Assembly: GCA_007922225.1 (NCBI GenBank)
Contig: ML679961.1
Coordinates: forward strand, 2,896,960-2,960,959
Source of the DNA: Emydura subglobosa
Taxonomy: Eukaryota; Chordata; Testudines; Chelidae
Direction: 5' to 3'
DNA: 64,000 nucleotides
The notes beneath the pieces are model-generated. The model was not told the DNA's origin. It did no database searches and saw only the letters and a program-made list of their open reading frames with translations. Shown in pieces: positions 23,470-33,939 of the stretch. Every line of letters starts with the position of its first letter. Position 1 is the first letter of the stretch. A program made the position numbers and the translations under genes.

Positions 23470-24720
23470 AGAATCTCTCCACTGCCAAGAGAACAGCTAC
23501 ACAATCCCTGAAATCCGACCACCAGATAGTGATCAAATCATCGGACAAAGGGGTTGCGGTTGTAGTTCTCAGCTATGACGACTGTGTCAACGAGAACAAC
23601 TGAGAACTCCATGACATCACCTACTATAAAAAACTCAAAGATGACCCCCAAATGACCACAGTTCACCCAGGAATTTAAAGATATCATCAAATCCTTCCCC
23701 CAACCAACTACAAGAGAAATTCTACAACCTCATCTGCCATGATCCCACGCCAGGGACCTTCCACATGCTTCCCAAGATACACAAACAAGGGAACCCCAGC
23801 AGACCCATTATTTCTGGCTATAACACTCTTACTGCAGGAATATCTGTACTCAGAGAACTCATCCTCAAACCACTCACTGTGTAAAGGGCCAGCTTCCTCC
23901 AGGGCACAACTGACTTCTTCCAGAAACTCCACAACCTTAATAACCTCCCTCAGAACACCATCCTTTCATGGATGTCACCTCTCCATATGCCAATATTCCT
24001 TACAATGATGGCAGTGCTTCCGGCCTCAAATATTTACAAGACAATGGACAACCCTCAGACAAACTCATCCATTTCATCCTCACCCATAACAGTTTTACAT
24101 TCAAAAACAAACACATTGTCCAAACCATGGGAATAGCCCTGGGTACTAAGATATTTCCCTGATATGCCAACATCTTCATGGGCCACCTGGAGGAAGAATT
24201 TCTGGAGAAATGCATCATGAAACCAATGTTATGCGTGAGATGTAACGATGATATTTTCATCCTCCGGACAGGTGGCCTAATCTCCTCATAGATTTCTACC
24301 ACAACTTCTATAACCATGACCAGTCCATCAAATTCTCCAGAACTCTCCCATACCAGCATCAGCTTCCTGGTCTCCAAGATCAGTTCCAGCAACACAACTC
24401 TGTAGACAGCTATAGACACAAGAAACCCACAGATCATGACACCTCACTCCACAGATCCAGTAACCACCTCAAAAAACACCAAGAAATCTGTTATCCACAG
24501 CCAGGCACTCAAATACCATAGAATATGCTCAGAGGAGTAAGTCCAGGATACACACCTTAAAACATTTAAAACTGCCTTCACCAAAAAAGGACACTCTAGC
24601 AGAGAAGTGGGCCACATCATGGAATGGGCCACCCAAATACCACAAGAGAACCTGTTTCAATACAGAAGAAAAAAAAACCTCCAACTGCATACCTTTAGTT
24701 GTCATCGTCCACCCCACACT
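23470..24720 (+). pseudogene. Penelope-like reverse transcriptase pseudogene
   Basis: Read across frameshifts, it shows the N-terminal block SLKSDHQIVIKSSDKGVAVV and YYKKLKDDP (23490-23650). Next come FHMLPKIHKQGNPSRPIISG (23757-23817) and motif A as DVTSPYANIPYNDG from 23971. The catalytic motif follows as RCNDDIFIL (24238-24264), where RYIDDIF is usual: both aspartates remain. The C-terminal end is a PLVVIVHP block near 24700. At least four frameshifts and several stops make it non-functional. The LPKIHK and NIP signatures separate Penelope from CR1 and retroviral RTs. Confidence 0.8.
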
Positions 24721-24877
24721 GGCGCCCATATCGCAGCAGTTCCCAAACTGTGGATTGCACCATCAGCAGACTGGGTCGCAGCAATCCCTATTATGTGAAG
24801 GACACCATTTTGCTCCATACAGCAGGACCTAGCATGTACAGCTTTTTTCAGCTCTTCTTCTACGATATGTGTGAACT
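24721..24877. repeat. Unassigned stretch with a hAT-end-like block
   Basis: CAGCAGTTCCCAAACTGTGG at 24735-24754 resembles a hAT terminus, but I find no partner end or target duplication. The rest, up to the CR1 start, could be Penelope 3' UTR. Confidence 0.3.
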
Positions 24878-25962
24878 ACTTACGGTAAGGATAGAGAACT
24901 GGCTAGAGCTTAGGGCTCAACAAGTACTGATCAATGGCTCCATGTCTAGCTGGCAACCAGTCACAAGCAGAGTTCCCCAGGGGTTGGTCCTGGGGCCGGT
25001 TTTGTTCAACATCTTTATTAATGATCTGGAGGATGGGGTAGATTGCACCCTCAGCAAGTTTGCAGATGACACTAAGCTGGGGGGAGTGGTAGATACCCTG
25101 GAAGGTAGGGACAGGATACAGAAGGACCTAAACAAACTGGAGGACTGGGCCAAAAGAAATCTAATGAGGTTCAACAAAGAAAAGTGCAGAGTCCTCCACT
25201 TAGGAAGGAAGAATCTCATGCACAGCTATAGACTGGGGACCGACGGGCTAGGCAGCAGTTCTGCAGAAAAGGACCTGGGGGTAACAGTGGATAAAAAGCT
25301 GGATATGAGTCAGCAGTGTGCCCTGGTTGTCAAGAAGGCTAATAGCATATTGGGCTGCATTAGGAGGGGCATTGCCAGCAGGTCACGGGAAGTGATTATT
25401 CCCTTCTACTCGGCATTGGTAAGGCCGCATTTAGAATATTGTGTCCAGTTTTGGGCCCCCCACTACAAAAAGGATGTAGACAAGTTGGAAAGAGAACAGC
25501 GGAGGGCAACAAAAATGATGAGGGGGCTGGAGCACAAGACTTATGAGGAGAGGCTGAGGGAACTGGGCTTGTTTAGTCTGCAAAACAGAAGAATGAGGGG
25601 GGATTTGATAGCAGCCTTTAACTACCTGAAAGGGGGTTCCAGGGAGGATGGAGCTAGGCTGTTCTTGGTGGTGGCCGATGACAGAACAAGGAGCAACAGT
25701 CTCATATTGCAGTTGGGGAGGTCTAGGTTGGACATTAGGAAAAAGTTTTTTCACTAGGAGGGTAGTGAAGCGCTGGAATGGGTTACCTAGGGAGGTGATG
25801 GAATCTCCATCTTTAGAGGTTTTTAAGCTGAGGCTTGACAAAGCCCTGGCTGGGCTGATATAGCTGAGGTTAGTCCTGCTTTGAGCCGGGGGTTGGACTA
25901 GATGACCTCCTGAGGTCCCTTCCAACTCTAATATTCTATGAATCTATGATTCTATGATTCTA
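24878..25962 (+). mobile_element. CR1 LINE, best-preserved copy, 5'-truncated
   Basis: About 1,085 bp covering the second half of ORF2, the 3' UTR (GGACTAGATGACCTCCTGAGG) and the terminal octamer-like tail (TCTATGATTCTATGATTCTA). Coding similarity starts at [12 protein letters not shown]. The low number of disabling changes makes it the youngest-looking CR1 in the window. It lies in the Penelope element, in the same orientation. Confidence 0.95.
24890..25863 (+). pseudogene. CR1 ORF2 (reverse transcriptase) C-terminal half, one frameshift
   Basis: An open frame runs to 25757. It has the RT block [20 protein letters not shown], the catalytic FADDTKLGG (from about 25059), [24 protein letters not shown] and [15 protein letters not shown]. 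One extra T in the T-run at 25746-25752 shifts the frame; the ending [15 protein letters not shown]...RLDKALAGLI continues in the next frame to 25863. The N-terminal endonuclease and first RT motifs are absent through 5' truncation. The upstream start codons seen in the frame lie in non-CR1 sequence and are not real. Confidence 0.92.
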
Positions 25963-26017
25963 AGTAATCTGTTCTGCCTTGTATTTAGCTGTAACACTCT
26001 TAGTACCTTTCCCACCC

Positions 26018-26050
26018 CCGAAGAAGAGCTCTGTGTTGCTCAAAAGCATG
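26018..26050 (+). ncRNA. Eroded hammerhead-ribozyme-like motif
   Basis: CCGAAGA, then A, then GAGC-TCTGTGTT-GCTC (a 4-bp stem II), then AAAAGC. Compared with the core CUGANGA...GAAA, the second base of the first box and the first base of the second box are changed. The motif is recognisable but almost certainly inactive. It sits at the expected place in the 3' tail of the Penelope element. Confidence 0.45.
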
Positions 26051-26116
26051 TTTCTCCCACCAACAGAAGTTGGCCCAATACAAGCTATTCCCCCACCCAC
26101 CCTGTCTCTCTAACAT

Positions 26117-26814
26117 ACAGACAATTCATTCCATTATCAACTGTACACTTTTCTTTTTAACATTATAGCTGGCTTTCTTTTTTTAACAGGCACCTGGTAG
26201 GCCATACAGCGACAATACCAAATTGCTTCATCCCATAGAATCGTCATGAGAATTAAGCTAAGGACCAACTCTCGGTATATTTTACTGTCACAGCAGACAC
26301 TGGAGAACGTTGCTGCTCTCAGTCAATGGCAATTGAGAACTGGGGAAGGCGTAGAACTCAACTTATTTTCATAGTACTTTATTAAATCTGTCAGTAAAGA
26401 GGTAAACAACCAAATCAAAAATACACAACTTGAAAATGATTGGGATAGAGACAGCAACTGGGAGGCTTTTAATTTTTCCCCCAGTTTTGTAAACACATTT
26501 ACACACACCATTGCCGTCTCTCCTTTACCCGACCCTCCAGGGCAAATTGCCTTGTGATTTTTAATAGCATGGCTTAATACTCTGGCTGCATATTTTTATT
26601 TTAAAGAAGTCATGTAATCATCTCATCTTAGCTTTTTAATTAAAAAAATGAAAGCAAATATCAGAGATCAAAGTGGTTGGTGACTACAGAAAACCCCCAT
26701 AGACACAGCATTGCCTTTGAACAAGTTACAGCTATTTTTCATGGCACTCTGGCTCAGGTTTTTACTATATCACCTTACGTGATGCACTTTTCTTCAAAAG
26801 CAAAGGACTTTGGG
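26117..26814. other. Unique AT-rich non-coding sequence
   Basis: Contains TTTTTAATTAAAAAAATG near 26630. Nothing recognised. Confidence 0.45.
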
Positions 26815-27000
26815 TAACATTTTCAGAAGTGCCTAAGAGACTTAGGGGCCTGAGTCCAATCATCAAAAGTGATGTGGGCACTTAGGATCCTAACTCCCTT
26901 GGGCTTTCAATGAGATTAGACACCTAAGCGCCAACTTCAACTCTGAAAATGGAATGTTAGCTCCTAAATCCTGGGTCATCCGGGTTCTTCTGAAAGTGTT
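26815..27000. repeat. Palindromic MITE-like repeat
   Basis: Inverted ends: CATTTTCAGAAGTGCCTAAG at the left, CTTCTGAAAGTGTTC at the right. The interior carries GACTTAGGGGCC, GGCACTTAGGATCCTAAC and TAGACACCTAAGCG, the same vocabulary as the copy at 36.3 kb. About 185 bp and non-coding. Confidence 0.65.
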
Positions 27001-28884
27001 CTCTTGAGGCTAACAATGCATCCAGCCCACCTGCACTGCTGCTTCTGTACAAAAACACTCACAGCTATAAAAAAGTCACGTGCAAAATTCAGTGCCACTA
27101 AAAAGCCGTGTGCCAAGCCAGTGCCACTATCTCAACTGTAGCCAGAGATTGTAGCTTCTGTTATTCTGATTGCTACAAACGTATCTAAGATTTATAAAAG
27201 CAGATACTATCAACACCCCTCTCACAACCAGCTCTAGTCTCAAAATGGAATTATCCCCTGGCAATAATTATCCCTGTCCAGCCAGTCTCCTACCCCACCC
27301 CAAACATCCACGACAAAAAACCCTCGGCAATCTCGTGCGAGGGCGTGTCATTAGGGCTCTCAACCTCATCAATCACAACAAGCCACAAAGGAAGTGACAA
27401 TGCTTAGAACACAAACGTGCAGGACAAAGGCAGCAGTCTGTGCACTGATGGCTGTAGTAAATGCAAGGTCACGCCATGAACTGCTGAAGCAAACGGCTGC
27501 GCTGAGCAGAGGTCTGCTTCGCGTGGCGCAGAGAACCCAAAGCTGCCACTGAAATCAGTGACCCCTCGACTGGCGACTGGTGCAGCTTTAACCCAGCCCT
27601 GTGTGCCCGAGAGCCCGTTGCATTGTTGTTAGGTCGCTGCACAGCACCCCACCCAGATTCAGGGAGAGATTTTCTTACAATGAACCCAGCAGCAGCGGTG
27701 CCAGACGGGCAGCAGCACCCGTGTAGCAGAACATCCCCCATCATCTCCTGCCCTGGTTTCCCACCAAACCATTTCCTCAGCCAGGGATCTGTGTGCCACG
27801 GCTCTGCCTACTGGAAGGGCTTCCTGAGGAGCAGCCACGTGGCTTCTGAGGGGAGCCAGGCCCTTCCTTTAGCCCTGAGTTGTTCCTGGCTCTAGGAATA
27901 TTTTCCTTTCCCCAAATCCTAGTGATTTCTCCACATGTTTTACTGCCTCTCCCACTCAACAGAGGCTGGGTTATAAACACTCTGTGCTGTCCGTAGATGC
28001 TCCATACATCGCTACATTCGGTGTCAAACACCAGTACCAGTTAGGCTGCACTTTTCTTTTTACCATCTGCCACCGTTCATCTTCTCTACTGTCTCCTCTA
28101 AAATGTAAAATAGACCCCTGTTCCTTTAACTCCCTCTTTTTAAATGGAGCAGCTATTTTAAAAGCCTTCTGGGGAAATCCAGCCACCTCCCCCCAGAACT
28201 CGCGCTATGAACCATTAGCTATTAAGGAAAGCAATACTTAAAACTAAACCATGCTAATGCTCGGAGGTTTGCAATGTTCCTGTGAAGGTGAATGTAATTC
28301 CTAGGCTGTAAAGTGTGCTTGGAATTTTAGAAAAGCAATTAGCTACAGATCTGAGGTCAGCAATGACCAGCCAGCATATGGATAATATCATGCTACAAGT
28401 TACTTACGCTAATCATTAGCCGTAATAAAAAGCAAAATGTGTAAAACTGGCAATTTATTTGCTCATTTTCATCGCCATTAAAATCTGTTTGCACAAGGCA
28501 GGATTGGGATATCTGCTACCCACGAGCTGGCAGACCAAGAAGTGTTTCCAAATGAGGTCTTTGCCTTCAGGAATGAGCATGCCAGCATAAGACAGCCTTG
28601 CTATTTTATGGAGCCATGCACACAGATCTCTTTACAATGTAGAAAATGTGGGAGCCATCAGTCGTGACACAATGCGTTTCCCTTTCTTTATCGACAGAGG
28701 GTTTGAATTAAGTTAAGAAACAAAAATCCCTCCATCTCCAAATCCAAACCAGCCCAGACTGGTCCCAAAACCCAGCAGGGAGAAAACACCCAGCAAATGG
28801 AAATGGGCATGACACAGCACCCTTCGGAGACGTGTCTGAGCAGTGTTTGGGGTCAGAGCGGCAGTGCTAAGGCGACTGAAGTGT
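27001..28884. other. Unique non-coding sequence
   Basis: No repeat family seen. Around 28380-28510 the base usage (AATCATTAGC, TAATAAAAAGC, GGCAATTTATTTGC) is the kind found in conserved enhancers, but conservation cannot be judged from one sequence. Confidence 0.4.
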
Positions 28885-29894
28885 AACCTTTGTGACAGGT
28901 GGAGTTAGCAGCCACTAGGGCCCGGTTCAATATCTCGGGCTTCCTCTTAATGATGCAACACAGAACCGGCTCAAACTCCCCATCCCGTAATCTGGGGACA
29001 TTAAACATCACCTTCGGGCGCCTCTAAGAGGCAATACTTCCCCTCTGGCAAGCACTGAGTCTGTGTATAGCAAAGAAAGCTTTGAATAAAAAGGAAGCCG
29101 GTGTTCATTTGGGAGAACACCACAACCAGGATTCAAAAGCACATGAGCAAAAACCCACCCCAGAGAACATTGGGCTGTGTCCTTTGCCTCAGTTTCCCAC
29201 CTTGCGGTGTGAAAGCCTGAAAAACAAACGTTCCTTTAAAGTAGCACTCCCCTATCCCCACCCCTGCACCCCCACCCACTCACAGTGACTGTCCTTTGCC
29301 AACAAAGACGCAGAGTTCAGGGGTGCGTTAGAGTGAGTTCACCTCCCACTTGGGGAAGAAGTGTCAAGCAAGGCCTCTGCTACCACTGCTTCTCTGCTGT
29401 GACATCCCGTCTGGAGAGTCCACCACTTAGCCCAGCTCTCTGGGATGTCAGTGGGTGGGGGGAATGTCTCTGCCGGTCTCGGCTGGCCACTCTCTCACTG
29501 CGACGCTGTCCTGAGCCGGGGCGAAGGCTCAGCGCGTAGCTATCACGGATTTCAGCTCTAGTCTTCACTGATGAGACAAGAACCCTGCCCCCTGCTTAGC
29601 ACATGGGGTTCATCTTAGGGAGACCCCCTCACCCAGAGCAGGCCAAGCACCGCCCCGCTGCCCTGTATTCGTGCGGTAAGGATAACACCATCTCACTACG
29701 CCTGCATTCAGCACTGGACTGATCTGTAACCCAGCACCAGCCACAAGTGATCCGCCTCGCACAGCAGCTCCTCCATGCTGCGCACGTGGGCAGACCGGGC
29801 GTGTCTAGGCAAAGGTGGGCTGCTCCTGGAGTCTTTTCCCCCAGCTCATCAGTAGAGGTCATGGGAGGCCTCGCTCGGACCCTGCGTACGTAGG
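28885..29894 (+). repeat. Dispersed repeat of about 1 kb, copy 2
   Basis: Second copy of the family at 20420-21624, same orientation, with many substitutions and several indels. It begins TTTGTGACAGGTGGAGTTAG and ends near CCTGCGTACGTA. The internal block AACACAGAACCGGCTC is shared as AACACAAAACCGGCTC. Divergence between the copies is high, so they are old independent insertions and not a recent duplication. Confidence 0.55.
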
Positions 29895-31564
29895 TACGTT
29901 ACTGAAGTTCAGTCGTTGATAATCACGCATAACCCTCGCCATGTGTGGCAACGGAGCCAGCTCCTGGGAGCAGGGCGAGCTCGTTCTCAGGGCCGAGCCC
30001 CGCCGTGCGTCTCAAAGCGCACAAGGAAGTGTGCCTGGGGGAAGGGCTTCTCAGCCTCCCATTGGCCAGCCAGTGGGATGAGGGGAGCTGATTGGTTCTC
30101 ACGGCTCCCCCCCCTCAATCTAAAGCCTTCCCAGGCAGCCACTGGCCATCCTCCTACCGCCCTCCCTGTGGTTGGGAGATACCGAGGCGTGTTCAGGGCG
30201 TCTGACCCATCCCCTGCTCGGGGATCAGGAAGGGATATTTTTGTGGTGGCCGGGAGCAGAGGGTTTTTCATCTCCCTGGCAGCAAGGTGGAGGCCCAGAT
30301 TCGACTAAGAGGAGTAAGAAGAGGAGGAGGATGTGAGGCCTGTGTGGACAGAAGCTCCCGGGACCAGCTGCCAGAGGGAAGTGAGGCCTATGCTATGGCT
30401 GTGGCCCTTTATCATAAGGGGAAGGGGAGACCAGGACTTTGGCAGACTGAGATCCCCCTGGTAGGGACAGGGCGACAGGAGTCAGAAATGAGCTTGTCCT
30501 GGGGTCAGGCTGAGGAGGGCCTACCCCAAGATGTGGGGTGTATGGTGGGAGCCTGTAACCCTGCATTGGCCAGGTAAACAGCTGGTGTGTTGGAGGAGGG
30601 TGATAACTATGCAGAAGGGGGCTAAGTTTCAGCCTCCCACTTAAATCTATCCCTGTGTCTCTGTCATGCACCTGCATCCTGATCAACCACCCTGCTATGC
30701 TAGACTTGAGAGGGTGCAATTAAACTTGTATCTTTTCAAATGTCCAGTCCCCCGTGTTGGTTACGCTGCTCCACTTCACTCAAAGGGTGCTGCCCTCCCA
30801 ACGCATACCCATGTACCTCAGGCTGTCAGTGTCTACTGAAGGTAGAAAACGTGTTCGGTGCCATTCATCCGAACGTTCTTTCCAGCAGCTGGTCTGGATC
30901 CGAACCTGGTCCTCAAGTGACCTCACTTAAATGAGGAGCAAGTCGTTCTTGCATTCAACTGAATAACTAAATGTACATGCCAATGAGTGCACATAAACTG
31001 CTCATTTGTTGGTGTCTGGCTCTGTGTCATTTGTGCTCTGCCCTGCACCACTACTAAATTCCAGAGCTCATTGACTGAGGTGACCCACTTCTTTTGACCA
31101 GACCAACTACTGCCATTGTAATCCACCTGAGGATCGAATGATTCACACACACTGGAGGACAAGTTCTGACTTGCTGTTGTCACTCATCTTAAACAGGAGC
31201 AAGCTTTCCCCGTCCAACAGCTGTCTGTCTCTGGCAACCATCAGAGAAGTACTCACAGGGCAGGGGGTGGAGGTGGGGTTAGTATAACGAGAGTTTAATT
31301 CATGCCAAAGATGAACAGAGCTTTCGGCAGTGCCCGTTGTTCATTATCCAAGTATTGAAAGCGTGGGCTGACAAGCAGACCAGGAGCAGCAGGGAGCTGA
31401 GTAAATGATGAGCTACAATAAGAGCACAGAGTTATATCGGTGACTGTCTGTCTCAGCTCGTTTGACCTGGGCTGGCTTTCCTCAGACATGTCAGTGGGTA
31501 ACATAAGTCAGGCAGGAAGCCATTCGGTTGCTCTATGTTCATGCAGAACACATGTGGACTGACT
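29895..31564. other. Unassigned sequence, GC-rich to 30.6 kb
   Basis: 29930-30620 is GC-rich and contains fortuitous frames of about 95-130 codons on both strands. 30240-30740 has the purine-rich style of the Gypsy-like leader family but no block I can align. No gene is supported. Confidence 0.35.
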
Positions 31565-31648
31565 TCCAGACACCTCGAGGACCTGCAGCTCCCACTGACT
31601 TCGGCAGGTGCTGAGAGTTTTCAGCCCCTCTGAAAATCAGACCAGTTA
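31565..31648. repeat. Small inverted-repeat fragment
   Basis: GCAGCTCCCACTGACTTCGG and the end CCTCTGAAAATCAGACC match a short palindromic repeat type common in turtles. About 85 bp; the left end is unclear. Confidence 0.45.
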
Positions 31649-33825
31649 GCTGCCTTCACATGGGTAGAGCCGGCAGCGGGGAGGAGAACCCTGCTGTCAC
31701 ACTCTGGGAGCCAAAGGAACAATGAATTCTGCCTGGAGAACACACGGCTGCCGCGGATGACGCTGTACTGCTTCTCCCCCTATTACTTCTGCCCGTTCTG
31801 TGCGTGTTTCCGAAGCAGGTGATTTCTGCCCATGGTAGATATGCTTCCCGAGGGGAGAAGACGAAAGGATAAAAAGGAAGACAAAGGCAAGCCAGAGTCA
31901 TGCTAGTTGATCTATTGCAGCGTATTTAAAAAGTGGAAGTTCTGCTAACAGGACATGGAAGGTCCCACCCCACTCTGAAAAGCCACTTACTTACTTTCCT
32001 CCCCGTTCCATGCAGCGTTCGCAGCTGTAAACATGACAGAGCCGCTCTTCAAGCCCTTCCCACAGACACTCTCCCAGACTGGCCCCAGACCGCACGGTGC
32101 ACCCATCCCCATTCCAGCAGTCGGGCCCAGCGCAGCCAGCAGGATTTCACAGTTTATCTCGGTAGCCGCAAAACAGGGCGGGAGGCACCTTGGCCTGGAT
32201 TATCAAGGGAAACCCTCGCATCCCAGCTAGAGGCTGGCGCAGGAAACGTTTCTGCTTTAGCTAGAAAGCAGCTGCCTTCATTTGGACAGGGACGATGTCA
32301 TGGACTCCAGGGTTTCCCTAGCATGGCACAAGGCCATAGACAGAGTGTCTGTGTGTGTTCCGTATTTCCTGCTCCTACTGCTGCATTTGTGTGTGTGGGG
32401 GGGGGGGAGGTATTATCACCTGCCCTAAATACCTTTTCCTAGATTGGGGCTTGGGGCAGATATTACACAAGAAGCCCCTAACAGTTAAAGTTAGGGGGAG
32501 CAGCCATGCACACTTACATTGACACATGGAAGACATCAAGCATGCCCCCAGTGGAGGGGGAGAGTTTGCAGGCTGGAACTACCGTGCAGTTGTCTGAGAG
32601 GGACAGGGTCTTTGAAGGGGAGGCCACTGGGGGAAGGGCGGCGTTTTAGGAGATGGCAGGAATCCTACATCCACAGCGGGTGTCTCTACTCAAAGCGTAG
32701 CCACAGCTCCTTTGTGCTGGCAACCATGAGGAATAACGCTGAGAAGTTGCTAGATGTGGCAGCTGCCATCACAATGATCTCGAGGGAGCTGCTTTCCACA
32801 CTGGGGCTAGGCAGGGTGGTGACTGAGCAGAAAGGCGGGGGCTCTCCATACAGCTCAGCCTGGCGTCAGGGCTAATTCTGAAAACAGAAGGTGATGCTTT
32901 TCCCTGGTGTCTGAACAATTCAAGGTCAATGTCTCTCCCCTGGTTCCCGTACCCCTCAAGCTGTGACCCCCTCATATAATCGAACTCTGTCAGTCATGCA
33001 CATACAGGGACAGTGCCTTGAAAAGGGAAGGAAAGGAAGGTGAGATCCGCTCTGCGCTTCAACTTGTTGGGTTAAAATATAACTCATACACGACTCTTCA
33101 CATCGCAATTCAGGAGCAGACGTTAGTTCACTGATATTCATCACTGCATACTAGGCCTTTTTTCTTGAATATTGTATTCTGGTGCCCACATCTTCCCCTC
33201 CCACCCAAAAGAGCTTCCCCAACCCCATCTCTCTCCACCTTCAGCAGCATCTTTGCATTCCCATGAGCGCTCAGGAGATAAGGCATACCCTGCGGTACAC
33301 AGTGTAACTGGGGTTTCCAGCTGTCCAGGTTATCCCAGAATTGTCCCTTTTGGGAAATCTGTCAGGGTGCTCAGTATATGCTGCCAGCTGCCTAGGGTCA
33401 CGGGCTCAGGATCATCTGGGACATCCCTTTTTTTGCATCTCACAGGTGGCAGCCCTGCCCTGGAGTGGGTCTGGGGTGGAAGACTCAAAATCCACCGATC
33501 CCCTCTCCCCAGATCCTGGAGCTCCAGAGGGGGACCAAAAGAGATACGCAGGGCAGGCTGGGGCAGCCACAAAGAAACTCTGCTGGGTTGCAAATCCTGT
33601 TCTGAAAGCATCCCTGGCCTATAGCGACAATTTCGTACGTTCCTCCTACGCCCTCGTTAAGGGTCCATAATGTCAAGGGTCTAGAACAGTGTTTGCTGTT
33701 CAGGTCACACGCGCTAACAAACGCATCCTGCTGGGCTGCGAAAGGATATTCTGACTCCCAGGACACGGCCTGGCTACGTCAATGTGCAATCTTCTGTTAC
33801 CCCATGATAAAGTTGCAGCCATATT
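31649..33825. other. Unique non-coding sequence
   Basis: A G-run at about 32397-32408 follows GTGTGTGTG. A frame of 169 codons (31933-32442) has no recognisable domain, and adjacent frames on both strands are equally long, so I do not treat it as a gene. Confidence 0.4.
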
Positions 33826-33939
33826 CGAGACAAAGCCCTGCTGGGATAGTTTAGTTGGGGTTGGTCCTGCTTTGAGAAGAGGGTTGGTCTAGATACCTTC
33901 TGAGGTCCCTTCCATCCCTAGTCTTCTATGATTCTATGA
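33826..33939 (+). mobile_element. CR1 LINE terminal tail
   Basis: Only about 114 bp: ACAAAGCCCTGCTGGGATAG, TTGGTCTAGATACCTTCTGA and the terminal TTCTATGATTCTATGAG. It is an extreme 5' truncation. Confidence 0.88.

Larger units (their letters stand above)
23440..26116 (+). mobile_element. Penelope-like retroelement, interrupted by a CR1
   Basis: The left part (23440-24720) carries the reverse-transcriptase pseudogene. The right part (25963-26116) carries a Penelope-type 3' tail with the block CACCAACAGAAGTTGGCCCAA and ending CCTGTCTCTCTAACA. Between them sit a short unassigned stretch and a CR1 (24878-25962). The GIY-YIG endonuclease expected after the RT in most animal Penelope elements is not visible, so it was probably deleted at about 24720. 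That both parts belong to one insertion is inferred from matching orientation and order. Confidence 0.6.

Noticed and set aside
23092..23522. Long frames on both strands upstream of the Penelope pseudogene
   Set aside because: Neither matches the Penelope N-terminus, which is found in a different frame from about 23470 onward.
24735..24754. hAT terminus inside the Penelope element
   Set aside because: A single end-like block with no matching end and no target duplication. Kept only as a weak note.
31933..32442. 169-codon open frame on the + strand as a possible gene
   Set aside because: No domain, no exon signals, and no repetition of sequence style expected of a coding region. Length is plausible by chance in this composition.
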